Shown one piece after another: positions 7,492-15,700 of a stretch of 45,043 nucleotides of DNA. Source of the DNA: Rubrivivax sp. GTDB taxonomy: Bacteria > Pseudomonadota > Gammaproteobacteria > Burkholderiales > Burkholderiaceae. Under the pieces are notes generated by a model. That model was not told the DNA's origin and did no database searches. It saw only the letters and a program-made list of their open reading frames with translations. The DNA lies in the NCBI GenBank assembly GCA_016790225.1, contig JAEUOZ010000045.1:1-45043 (forward strand), in the 5' to 3' direction. The number at the start of each line of letters is the position of its first letter. Position 1 is the first letter of the stretch. The position numbers and the translations under genes are program-made.

Positions 7492-8955
7492 TCATGGCGT
7501 CCGGGGTCTCTTCCCCCTCCCTTGAGGACTCCCGTGTAGCCGAGCAATCTCGGGGTCCGGCGGGGCGCTGTCTGGCCGCTCCAAGAAACTGCCTCCTGGA
7601 GTGCCGAAATCACGCAGTGGGCGAATGGCCTTGTTCCAGTGAACTGCCGTGTCGAGAATGTGGCCTTGCCCATAGAGATGGCCGTATTTCTTGAAATCCC
7701 AGTGTCGTTGAAGGAACTCGATGTAGTCTTCATCTTGCACGCCCTCGACAATGAGAGGCTTGTCGATGACATTGTGTGCAAGCAGTCTGGCTAACGCACC
7801 GTCTTTGTCGTCGCCTCGCATTTCCATCGCGTCAATAAACGAGCGGTAGTCCATCTTGGTCATCTCGACCCTATCGATCAGAGCGCTTCGGACTTCTGGG
7901 TGCCACGCGTTCAGATCATCTGCGGAGAAGCGCAAATCAAAATCGACCTGAAGATTCTTTAGCCGCGCTAGGTATTGCTTTGTCGTTGTCTCGTTGACCT
8001 CGAATACTACGTTCGAGGCAACTTGCGAGTGAAACCACTTAAGAAACTTGCGAAAGAACGGGCTTTCGATCATAGCTGGATCGAGATTAATCGAGAATAT
8101 CAAGTTGCGCGCACCATGATATCCGTTCTGAATTGCCTCTTCCCGAAGCGACGAAGTCGTCTGAATAGCGACGATTGCAAGGCAGATGCGGATTAGACCC
8201 GGATCGGCGTCGTGGCACTGCTCGCAGATCTTGAAGAAATTCTCCCCGAGCGCGCCAAGGCCAAGACACTCGAAGCCGAGAACGATAGGAACTGGTGTTG
8301 GGGGCACTATCTGGACGACTGGCTCTAGCTTGCAGCCAAGAGTCAGGATCACCCTCTTTGTCGCGTCACTGAGTCCGTCCCAAGCAGGTTTGCCAATGCT
8401 ATCGATCGCGAACTTCTTAACCGTCTCTGGAAAGGTTACCACTGGGATCCCAGGTGCGCCGGGTGGATCGCGGTCGCGGAGCGGCGCGTCAAAGAGGTCA
8501 GATTGTTCATCTAGCCGCGCTGGCACTGTAGCGCCCGGGTCGCGAAGGCGCCCGGCAAGTTGTGTCAGCAATCGTCTCCAAGAGACTGCGTCGAAGAGGT
8601 CGACCCAATGGAAGTCGCGAAGCCGCGGATGTACATCGCACGGTTCGAGCTTTGCCGGAATGAGGAACATTGCGTGCGGAGGTTTGTGCTTCCAAACTTC
8701 CAGCGCGGCTAGGATCTCCTTCTGAAGGTACCCTTCGCGGGTGACAGAGTTTCGAGAAAGGCAAACGAGGACAACCGAGCTATCTCGAAGCGCCGACTCG
8801 ATCTCGAGTTCCCACTCCTGGCCTGGAAAGATGCTGTGCGTGTCCATCCAGACATTGAAGCCTTCGTCGACCAAGCGTGCATAAACTTGTTCAACAAGGT
8901 GCGCATCGGGTCGCGCATAGCTCAAGAACACCCGCGGTGCATCACTCGTCGACAT
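7492..8955 (-). CDS. TIR domain - EAL-like domain fusion protein, probable integron cassette defence gene
   Basis: The protein has 487 residues. Residues 7-132 form a TIR domain: PRVFLSYARPDAHLV, then GFNVWMDTHSIFPGQEW, with the NADase-type glutamate at E80 in LQKEIL. A linker (135-205) leads to residues 205-440, which read as a divergent EAL domain. The residues used by c-di-GMP phosphodiesterases appear retained in order: E229 (FECLG for EAL), N290 (FSINLD), E319 (FEVNE), D346-D347 (FSADDL), K367 (VEMTKMDYRSF), E404 (LIVEGVQDED) and Q430 (YGQGHIL). TIR domains in bacterial immunity typically consume NAD or make cyclic-ADP-ribose signals. Control of the TIR by cyclic-di-nucleotide binding or hydrolysis is my inference. 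The gene starts 112 bp after the attC R box at 9068 and shares its orientation. The last 35 residues are low complexity and may not be native. Confidence 0.8.
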   Translation of the reverse strand: MSTSDAPRVFLSYARPDAHLVEQVYARLVDEGFNVWMDTHSIFPGQEWELEIESALRDSSVVLVCLSRNSVTREGYLQKEILAALEVWKHKPPHAMFLIPAKLEPCDVHPRLRDFHWVDLFDAVSWRRLLTQLAGRLRDPGATVPARLDEQSDLFDAPLRDRDPPGAPGIPVVTFPETVKKFAIDSIGKPAWDGLSDATKRVILTLGCKLEPVVQIVPPTPVPIVLGFECLGLGALGENFFKICEQCHDADPGLIRICLAIVAIQTTSSLREEAIQNGYHGARNLIFSINLDPAMIESPFFRKFLKWFHSQVASNVVFEVNETTTKQYLARLKNLQVDFDLRFSADDLNAWHPEVRSALIDRVEMTKMDYRSFIDAMEMRGDDKDGALARLLAHNVIDKPLIVEGVQDEDYIEFLQRHWDFKKYGHLYGQGHILDTAVHWNKAIRPLRDFGTPGGSFLERPDSAPPDPEIARLHGSPQGRGKRPRTP

Positions 8956-8977
8956 GGAACCCCCCGCTTGAAGCCAT

Positions 8978-8996
8978 CTGTATCGGGATGATACAG
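8978..8996 (-). promoter_or_regulatory. Inverted repeat upstream of the TIR-EAL gene, candidate operator
   Basis: CTGTATC, GGGAT and GATACAG form perfect 7-bp arms around a 5-bp spacer. The repeat lies 22 bp upstream of the TIR-EAL start codon, in the leader between attC and the gene. On the coding strand it includes TATCAT, which could serve as a -10 element. A repressor site overlapping the promoter is inferred. It shows the cassette may bring its own regulated promoter, unlike most cassettes. Confidence 0.5.
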
Positions 8997-9067
8997 TGGC
9001 GTACGGATGCGCTTGTCGCGAGTGAGTTGGGGGTTTGATTGGCGTCCGACAGTCGCAGAATCGTGGG

Positions 9068-9196
9068 GCCTAACGTTGCAGTTGAGATGACCGGTACGGC
9101 TTGTGGCCAGCGGCCGGCAAGGCAGAATGCAACAAGCCGCCGCGGCCGGCTGCTGGACGCAAGCCGTGGTGGATCAGCTCGAACTGCGTGTTAGGG
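9068..9196 (-). other. Integron attC (59-base element) recombination site, minus orientation
   Basis: Read on the minus strand it runs from CCTAACACGCAGTTCGAGCT to TCATCTCAACTGCAACGTTA followed by GGC. These boxes correspond base for base, with few changes, to those of the plus-strand site at 2535-2663. The middle forms a stem pairing ACGGCTTG with CAAGCCGT and then CAGC-CGGC with GCCG-GCTG segments. The minus-strand R box GTTAGGC (9068-9074) leads into the TIR-EAL gene. The other outer box (GTTAGG on plus, from 9190) is invaded by an IS5-type end starting at 9195, so the preceding cassette is lost. Confidence 0.8.
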
Positions 9197-9475
9197 AAGG
9201 TCTGCACAAGTGACCCGCACATGTGCATCCAGTAGCGCAGTCTTCGAACTCGATCCATTCGAACCCTCAGCCGGCCTTTTCGGCGCATCGAGGATCACTT
9301 TCGACGTATTCCAAGTCACTTTCCGCCTCTCTTCAGGCCGCTTCAGGCCGCTTCAGGCCGCTTCAGGCTGTTGCGGCCATCTGCGGGCGGATTTGCCCAT
9401 CCAGTACTCCCAGCTTTCGCCGCACGATCCACAGGTTGGCCAGCGCGAACAGCGTCGTCAGCTGCGCCGTGTTCT
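9195..9475 (-). mobile_element. Truncated IS5-type element (left end and transposase C-terminus only)
   Basis: It begins GGAAGGTCTGCACAAGTGAC at the flank TTAG, closely matching the left end of the element at 4413. Minus-strand coding starts after a stop at 9363 and gives the transposase tail (TAQLTTLFALANLWIVRRKL). The similarity ends at about 9475, where DUF4143-like coding sequence begins, so most of the IS is deleted. The insertion point lies in the CTAA of the attC box. Confidence 0.8.
9331..9370. repeat. Four tandem copies of a 10-bp unit
   Basis: CTTCAGGCCG is repeated three times, followed by a fourth copy with one change (CTTCAGGCTG). It sits in the non-coding end of the truncated IS5 element, between the terminal repeat and the transposase stop. 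It probably arose by slippage and no function is evident. Confidence 0.85.
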
Positions 9476-9809
9476 GTTGGCGCCGACACGGTACTGCGCA
9501 CAGAACGTCCGGTTCAGCTACTGGCGCAGCAAACGCGACCACGAGGTCGACCTGGTGGCTGAAGTCGGCGGCGAACTCATTCCCTTCGAAGTGAAGTACC
9601 GCGCCCAGCACACCGGCGCGCGGGAGCTCAAGGGCTTGGTCGAACTCTGCCAATCGAAACGCATCGAGCGCGCTTACGTCGTCACCAAGTCGTTCGACGA
9701 CTTCGGACTGATGCAGGGCCTGGCTGCTGGCACACAGGTCATGCGAGTACCCGCGCCCCTGCTCTGCTATTGGATGGGCGCCACTGAACTGCCGGAACCG
9801 AACCCATGA
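9476..9809 (+). pseudogene. C-terminal fragment of a DUF4143-type AAA ATPase
   Basis: About 110 codons remain. FSYWRSKRDHEVDLVAEVGG followed by LIPFEVKY matches the nuclease-like end of ATP-binding proteins carrying DUF4143: a D-x-L strand, then an E-V-K strand. The fragment ends PAPLLCYWMGATELPEPNP before TGA. The N-terminal AAA module is missing because the sequence switches directly into a truncated IS5 element at about 9475. The intact family consists of ATPases of uncertain function, often on accessory DNA. The fragment should be non-functional. Confidence 0.65.
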
Positions 9810-10129
9810 GCTCCGGCAGACTCCGCGCAACTGCGCGTCGAGGCGCGGCGCAGACCGAAGTTGTCGGCATCAACTGCAATCTCGCTCACGGCCACACGGC
9901 CTGACAAGAAGCGAGGAGGATCGTTTGTCCGCTATCTACGGCTGGATTTCGCAAGTCGACTGCCGCCTGCGCGACCGGCTGCCGCCGCATGCGCCAACGG
10001 ATGGCGCAAGTCGATCATCTGGACCCAGCGGGCGCGAAAGAAGTCGTCGGCGGCCACCGCCGGGTGCGAGTGGCGGTACGCCGCAGCGGGTTGGCGTCAG
10101 TGTGACGTTAGACGGCACTGCGCCTGACC
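9810..10129. other. Intergenic stretch with no recognisable gene
   Basis: No frame here resembles a known protein and none has convincing coding character. A GTTAGAC heptamer at 10107-10113 fits the attC R-box consensus, but no partner box or long hairpin could be paired with it. The stretch separates the IS/cassette region from the toxin-antitoxin module. Confidence 0.5.
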
Positions 10130-10423
10130 TCAAGACAGCTGAAACTTGAGCTGCTTTCCGCAGGCTTGTGCGTACCTTCTCAGCGTTGCGACCGAGGGTG
10201 AATGACGCCCAGTGGCCAAAGAGCGCTCGAGTCTTGCGACGGCTGGTGCCTGAGTGCCCATGAGCTCAGCAACCTGCGCTTGAGTCAGGCCCGCGTCTTG
10301 ACGTGCCTTGAGCAGAAGGTCCAACAGCGCACCTTCTTCGCGCTCGATTCGTTCGACCTCTTTACGCACGGCCGGCCGCTTCATCAGCTTGGCTACGACT
10401 TCAGAATGACTACGAGTGACCAC
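10130..10423 (-). CDS. XRE-family antitoxin of a RelE/HigB-type module
   Basis: This 97-residue protein has a Cro/C1-type helix-turn-helix at about residues 42-90: LKARQDAGLTQAQVAELMGT, then APAVARLERSL. It is the standard antitoxin partner of RelE-superfamily toxins; it would bind the toxin and repress the operon. The start is GTG (GTG GTC ACT CGT), overlapping the last 14 bp of the upstream toxin remnant, the usual toxin-first arrangement. A perfect-armed palindrome at 10554-10569 just upstream of the toxin is the likely binding site. The frame is intact although the toxin is not, leaving an orphan antitoxin. Confidence 0.8.
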   Translation of the reverse strand: MVTRSHSEVVAKLMKRPAVRKEVERIEREEGALLDLLLKARQDAGLTQAQVAELMGTQAPAVARLERSLATGRHSPSVATLRRYAQACGKQLKFQLS

Positions 10424-10544
10424 GTTTCACCTCTTTCAAACGCTTGCGGGCAAGTTCTACTTCCATTGGTGGCGTCTTCGTGTCCGGGAAGCCCAGGATC
10501 AGTTCCTGAACCTCGTCGCTGTAGTACTCGATGGAGAATTCCAC
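10410..10544 (-). pseudogene. RelE-type toxin with internal in-frame deletion
   Basis: From a GTG start the frame reads VEFSIEYYSDEVQELILGFP, typical of the N-terminus of RelE/HigB toxins of about 105 residues. It then jumps directly to TPPMEVELARKRLKEVK, typical of their C-terminus (usually preceded by HSFVKKTQ). About 60 central residues, which form the RNase fold and catalytic face, are missing while the frame is kept. The 44-residue product cannot be an active mRNA interferase. The deletion boundaries are inferred from family knowledge, not from an alignment. Confidence 0.7.
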
Positions 10545-10553
10545 GGCATCAGC

Positions 10554-10569
10554 ATAACAAATGTGTTAT
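10554..10569 (-). promoter_or_regulatory. Palindromic operator of the toxin-antitoxin remnant
   Basis: ATAACA, AATG and TGTTAT form a perfect 6-bp inverted repeat 10 bp upstream of the GTG start of the toxin remnant. Its position and AT-rich character fit an autoregulatory operator overlapping the promoter of a RelE/XRE module. Its preservation suggests that repression by the orphan antitoxin may still operate. Confidence 0.6.
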
Positions 10570-10684
10570 CTTTCTGCAAGGTAGCGGGTTGGTCTGGCTG
10601 TCTGGAAATGTCTAACGCAGCAGATTGGCAACTCTCAGGAAATCCCTTGTCCGCCCCGCCCGATGAGGACGCTATCGTCACACC

Positions 10685-11677
10685 ATGCTCTTCTCCAGAC
10701 GCCAGGCGAGCCGCATCTTCATCAACTACCGTCGGGACGACACGGGCGGGACGGCCGGTCGGCTGTCGGATTCGCTGGCCCGGTATTTCGGGCCGGACCG
10801 CGTCTTCCGGGATGTCGACGGCATCGCGGCTGGCGCCAATTTCGAGGATGTGCTGCAGCGGGCCGCGCAGGATGCCGACGCCATGATCGTGTTGATCGGC
10901 CGCCAATGGACGCGCGTCACGGACGACAGGGGCCAGGTGCGCCTGCACGACCCAGACGATTGGGTGGCGCGCGAGATCGCGTCCGCACTCGAACGTGGCA
11001 TCCCGGTCTATCCCGTGCTGGCAGAGTCAGCGCAGATGCCACGCGCTGAAGAACTGCCCGAGTCACTCAAGCCGCTCGTGCGCCACAACGCGGTCGCGCT
11101 CAGCGATCAACGCTGGGCCTCGGATGTGCTGCGGCTGGCGCGCATCGTGGCCATCGACATTCCGGGCTCGCTCGCCGAGCGCACCTTGGTGGCTGTGCAG
11201 TGGCTGGTGTCCTTCGCGCTGGCTTGCGCCCTGGTGCTGCCGGCGATCCTGATCGCGCTGGATCAGTTCCGGCCGGCCAGCCTGGAGCCCCTGTTCGCCC
11301 GCGCGACCTCAGGGGTTGCCTTCGTGGTGATCCTGGCCAGTGCGGTGCTGCTGGTGTTCCACGCAAGGCTTGTGGACGCTTCGGTGCGCCACTGGGTGCT
11401 CCTGGCCGCCGCCGTGGGGCTGGGCGGTTCGCTCGTGGCCTGGTTGTGGGTCGGTCTGGCGCTGAACGCCCGTTGCGAGGAACTCGGCGCGGGCACGGCC
11501 GAGCTTCTCAGGCTGTGGTCGGAGGTCAGGGCGCCGGCTGAAGAATGCCGGCGCGACGCCGGCTCCGTGTCGGGCATCAACCATCCCGGCGTGCGCTGGG
11601 TGGTCTTTGCCTGCTCCACGGTCACCGCAACGGCCATGCTGGCCTTGATGAACCTCTCGCGATTCAAGCCGCGATGA
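10685..11677 (+). CDS. TIR domain protein with four membrane segments
   Basis: The protein has 330 residues. Residues 9-150 form a TIR domain: RIFINYRRDDTGGTAGRLSD, FRDVDGI, and the candidate catalytic glutamate E97 in DDWVAREIASALERG. Four hydrophobic stretches follow, at about 173-195, 211-228, 236-259 and 306-323. TIR proteins of this class can act as NAD-consuming effectors. The membrane part could anchor the TIR or itself be the effector; neither is shown by the sequence. No sensor or partner gene is adjacent. It sits between two toxin-antitoxin modules, a neighbourhood consistent with a defence role. Its composition matches the chromosome better than the cassettes do. Confidence 0.75.
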   Translation: MLFSRRQASRIFINYRRDDTGGTAGRLSDSLARYFGPDRVFRDVDGIAAGANFEDVLQRAAQDADAMIVLIGRQWTRVTDDRGQVRLHDPDDWVAREIASALERGIPVYPVLAESAQMPRAEELPESLKPLVRHNAVALSDQRWASDVLRLARIVAIDIPGSLAERTLVAVQWLVSFALACALVLPAILIALDQFRPASLEPLFARATSGVAFVVILASAVLLVFHARLVDASVRHWVLLAAAVGLGGSLVAWLWVGLALNARCEELGAGTAELLRLWSEVRAPAEECRRDAGSVSGINHPGVRWVVFACSTVTATAMLALMNLSRFKPR

Positions 11678-11769
11678 CAGTCAAGCCTCAGTTGCTCGAT
11701 CACTGTGCGCTGGAGGCGGGCTTGGGATGACGGTGACGGCGATTTCGGCGGTACCGCCGCGGGGCGCTC

Positions 11770-12180
11770 TCAGGGAAGGAAGACCTCGGCGGGTACCGCA
11801 AAGCGCCTGGCCAGGGCGGCGATCTGGCGTGCATTGAGCTGACGCTTGCCGGCCAGCACCTCGCTGATCACCCCTTGCGATCCGATTTCTGGCAAGTCGG
11901 TCTGGCGCAGGCCATGCTCCTGCATCAGGCTGGCCAGGACAGCACTGGGAGAGCTGGTGTCCGGCCAGGCTTGGGCACGCGCCTCGTAGGCGCGGATGCG
12001 CTCGCCGGCCACGCCGATCAGGCCCCACAGCGGGTGCGAGTCCTGCCCCCCTGTGGCCTCCACCAGCTGATCGACCTCGGCCAAGGCGCGTTCGTACTCC
12101 GCCTCGCTGGCGATGGGCGCACCCAGACCCAGCGCCTCATGAAGCGCGACCCAGTGGGCGGCCACATCCTTCAGATTCAT
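11770..12180 (-). CDS. higA: HigA-type antitoxin
   Basis: This 136-residue protein ends in an XRE helix-turn-helix: ASLMQEHGLRQTDLPEIGSQ, then LAGKRQLNARQIAALARRFA and VPAEVFLP at the terminus. The N-terminal half (YERALAEVDQLVEATGGQD, HPLWGLIGVAGERIRAYEA) is typical of the long HigA antitoxins paired with HigB. The start ATG overlaps the higB stop as ATGA, indicating translational coupling. It would neutralise HigB and bind the palindrome at 12477-12495. An in-frame start further upstream would lie inside higB and is unlikely. Confidence 0.9.
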   Translation of the reverse strand: MNLKDVAAHWVALHEALGLGAPIASEAEYERALAEVDQLVEATGGQDSHPLWGLIGVAGERIRAYEARAQAWPDTSSPSAVLASLMQEHGLRQTDLPEIGSQGVISEVLAGKRQLNARQIAALARRFAVPAEVFLP

Positions 12181-12461
12181 CGCCACGCTCCTTTGTCGTA
12201 GTCGCTGTGCGTGAGCACAGCCTTGACCCATACGATCCGAGGCTGGAAGGCGATGGCCGCCACCAGCCGGTACTTGTTGCCGCCGATGTTGAAGACGAAG
12301 CGCGAACCCACCTTGTCGACCGAGGCAAAGGTGGCGCGCAGCGCTGCGAAGCTGTCGAAATCCCCGCGCTCGATGAGGCGTCGCCAGGCCTGCAGCGGTG
12401 CATCGGCGTCCGGATGCAAGGCGGCGAACTCGCGCAGCGGCTTGTTCGAGATGAGCTTCAT
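12177..12461 (-). CDS. higB: HigB-type mRNA interferase toxin
   Basis: At 94 residues it has the usual family length. MKLISNKPLREFAALHPDAD, then ALRATFASVDKVGSRFVFNI and GGNKYRLVAAIAF, with VLTHSDYDKG near the C-terminus, are hallmark HigB segments. HigB proteins cut mRNA on ribosomes. The ATG at 12461 was chosen over a GTG two codons earlier because family members begin M-K/R-x-I-S-N. Toxin-first order, coupled to higA, under a perfect palindrome. All typical parts are present, so the module looks functional. Confidence 0.92.
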   Translation of the reverse strand: MKLISNKPLREFAALHPDADAPLQAWRRLIERGDFDSFAALRATFASVDKVGSRFVFNIGGNKYRLVAAIAFQPRIVWVKAVLTHSDYDKGAWR

Positions 12462-12476
12462 CGGCACGGCCGGAGC

Positions 12477-12495
12477 TTATCTCAAAGTGAGATAA
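12477..12495 (-). promoter_or_regulatory. higBA operator palindrome
   Basis: TTATCTC, AAAGT and GAGATAA give perfect 7-bp arms around a 5-bp spacer, 15 bp upstream of the higB ATG. The position suits autoregulation by HigA or a HigBA complex. No other strong regulatory element is seen in 12496-12705, which has no gene. Confidence 0.75.
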
Positions 12496-12705
12496 GTGTC
12501 CCCGCGATCAGATGCGACGGGTGCCAGAAAGTGACGGGCGCCGGCAACAGCCTTCAGTCTGGCCCTCGACCGCTGAGCACACCGCAGGCATCGCCTAAGA
12601 TCGAACGAGCTGGGAGCTTGCCTGGCGCTGCAAACGCAGCCCGGCAAGCCGACGAAGAACGGCACAAACTGCCCGTCTGCGTGGGCTGACCCGAAGGGAA
12701 CCGCG

Positions 12706-15700
12706 ATGTTCGAGCGCTTCGTGAAGTCCTATGCCGATCGTCGCTATCGGCACACCGCGATGGTGGCGCACAAGGGCACGGTGATCGCCTTCGCGATGGA
12801 CGAGGCGCGACGCATCCACTACGCGGTGCTGGCGCTCGCAGCCCAGGAGGTGCCGACCGAGAAGCCGACGCCCAGCTCGCCTTTCGATGTGGATGCCTGG
12901 CCGGCCTTGCCGTCCGAACTGCCATTCACCAACGAGATCGCCGACATCGGATTCGGCATCGCAGACCAGCACCGCTTGCGTGTCTGGCGTGTGGGCGCCG
13001 CGCAGGCTGAGCCGCTGGACACGCCGCTGCCCGCCCGCGATGCAAAGCTGACGCCCTTCCAGACCGACTATTTCCGTTCGACGACCGCGCGGCTGACGGC
13101 CGATGCGCCGTTTCAGGTGCTCTCCGACAAGCGCTTCATCTATGTCTTTCGGCAGGCGGTCACCCAGGGCGAGGAGGGCCGCCTCTTCACCGGCGAGCTG
13201 CGCGCGAATGCCGCATCGCCGGGCACGCCGGTCGTGGATGGGCATCTGCTGGTTGATCGCTTCCAGCTCATCGGTACGGTGCTTGTGCCCAAGCTCGAAG
13301 CGCGGTATCAGCGCAGCCGCAGCAAGACCCGGCCCCAATCGTCAAAGGACAGCCTCGGGCCACGCGATCTGGATGGCAACCCCTTTCTGGAGCCCACGCA
13401 GATCCTGCGCTTCATGGGGCCGATCGAACAGGGCCGGTTCGCCGTCACGATCCTTCCCACACAGGTTGCTGAGGTCGAGCGCTGGCAGATCTTCACCCAC
13501 AACCGCAGCGCCAACCAGATCGACGCGTTCAATATCGAGCGTGATGCCGACGGCCTTTTCAACACGCGGGGCTCTCCGACCTATACCTGCATCGATCATC
13601 CGAAGACCTGCCTGACACAGCCCGGCGCGTGCGCCGAACCGAAGATCGGTGCGCCGACCGAGTCTTGCGGAAAAGACCTGATCCCGCGCCGCGCGCTGCT
13701 GGGGCAGGCGGAGTCCGCGCTGGCGTTCGCCACGGCCGACAGCCGTGTGGAGCTGGAATCGGCACTGGCCATCCAGACCCCCTTCACGCTGGAGGCCTGG
13801 GTCAAGCCGCAAGCGGCCGATGAAAACACGGACCTCGCGCTGTTCACGGGCAGGGCGGGATCCGGCGCCGCGCAAGCCTGGATCACGCTGGCGGCACGCC
13901 CCGGCAACGATCGGCTCGATCTCACGATCCAGGGCATCGGATCCGGCGACAGCGCAGAGACGACGCTGCCGGCGTGCCTGCAGGCCGATCAATGGAATCA
14001 CCTTGCCGTTGTCTGCACCGCACAGGCCTGCCGCATCCATGTCGACGGCACCCTGGTTCGCCGCATCGATCTGAACGGGAGGGCGTCGCCCTCATGGCAG
14101 CTGAGCGTGATCGGCCATGCCACGCAGCCCTTTCGGGGCACCATCGACGATGTCCGGGTCTGGCGCCGCGCCCGTTCGGCACGTGAACTGGCGAGCGGCA
14201 AGAACGAGCGACTGACGGGCCTGGAGCCGGGCCTGGCTGCGTACTGGCGCTTCGATGAGGCCTCCGGCGATCGGGTGTTCGACCAGTCCCGCGGTGGCCA
14301 TCATGGGCGCATCACCGGGGCACAGTGGGTCGCCTCGGATGCGCCCGTGGGCGAACACCCGGGCATCGAGCGGACGAGCTTCTTCTTCGCTGACCAGACC
14401 ATCATCGCCGCGCCTTCGGCCTTGCTCTACTACCAGCAGGCGCCCGTCAAGGGCGGCTATTCCGGTGAGCCCAAACCGGTCAAGCAAGGGGCACGGCTGA
14501 TGTTTGCCGTGCCGGTTGAAGCCCAGGGCAGGGCGCACATCGCCGCGCTGGACTTTGGTGTATCCGGATCGGGCCGGATCACCCAGGTCCCCGATCGAAT
14601 CGAGCTGCCTGTCGTCGACAAGCCCCCGGGCCGACAGAAGAAGGCGGCTGAACTGCCGATGCCACACCGGCATACCGACGCCTTCGGGCTGAGCCTGTCG
14701 GCCGGCCTGCTGACCTTTGCCAGGACACGCGACGCGCCGTACCTTGTGGACAGCGCTAACGGCCGACTTGCGTTGCACTTCCGTGCGGCCCCGGAAACCA
14801 CGGATCGGGATGCCCAGACGCAGCATCGCGTCGCCTACTTCAGCACGCAGACGATCCCGCCCGAATACCGGCTCAGAGACACCAGCGGTCGCACCGGCGT
14901 CAGCCTGGTCACCCGCGCCACGCATGCGGGCTCCGACCAGATCCGCATCACGATCGCTCCGGGATCGACGGCTGGCCTTTGCAGCGTCACGATGGAGGGC
15001 AACGGCATCAAGGAGGCGTGGCAGGACGTCCCGCGCGAAGCCGCGCGCCTGGCCGATGTCGTCAACGGCAAGGCGCTCGGCAGGGATCGGGGCTACGACT
15101 ACCGGCGCCTGGCCACGACAAGCAAGGTTGGCGCCCAACTCTATGACGGCTCCTTGCTGGTCGTTGCGGGCTCCGTGAACAGCGCATCGAGCATCGTTGA
15201 CCAGACTGTCGAATCAGCGCCCGCGCTGGTGTCCAGGTGGATGGTCGAGCATCCGGGCCATGCCTTGCGCTTTTCCGCTTCAGGCGACCAGGGCAGCCTT
15301 GCCACGCTGGCGCCCGGTGCCAGCAACCCGGCCTTCAGCGGCGACTTCTCGGTCGAGGCCTGGGTACGACCGTTTGTCACCCACGGTGCCACGAGAGTGT
15401 TGACCCACCGGTCGACCGACGGCACCACCCATGTCGCCCTGGGCTTGCGTCCGCTGCCACTCGACAGCGCCTTGCGGTTTCAGGCGCAGGCGGATTTTGT
15501 GCAACTGGCGCAGCCCGTCGAGCTGAAGGCACCCCGCCTGACGACCTTCACGGTCGAGTGCTGGTTGCGCATCGAGAGCGAGGCCGGTGCCCGATGCGTG
15601 ATTGGCAATACGTCGACACCCCAGAGCGCGCCGCTGACGATCTGGATCGATGAGGATGGCCGCCTGCACTTCGGCTTTGGCGACCTGACCCGGAACTTCC

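Noticed and set aside
9331..9370. Tandem 10-bp repeats considered as a CRISPR array or iteron
   Set aside because: The units are adjacent without spacers, only four copies exist, and they lie inside a dead IS end with no replication gene near.
1..9810. Integron integrase gene (intI)
   Set aside because: No tyrosine-recombinase motif was found in any frame here or elsewhere in the window; the platform, if any, is outside.
10107..10113. GTTAGAC heptamer as a third attC site downstream of the antitoxin gene
   Set aside because: It fits the R-box consensus, but no matching partner box or long hairpin was found within 150 bp on either side.
9861..10127. Open frames of 65-88 codons in the gap before the antitoxin gene
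   Set aside because: Arg/Ala/Pro-rich products in overlapping frames on both strands, without ribosome sites or family resemblance.
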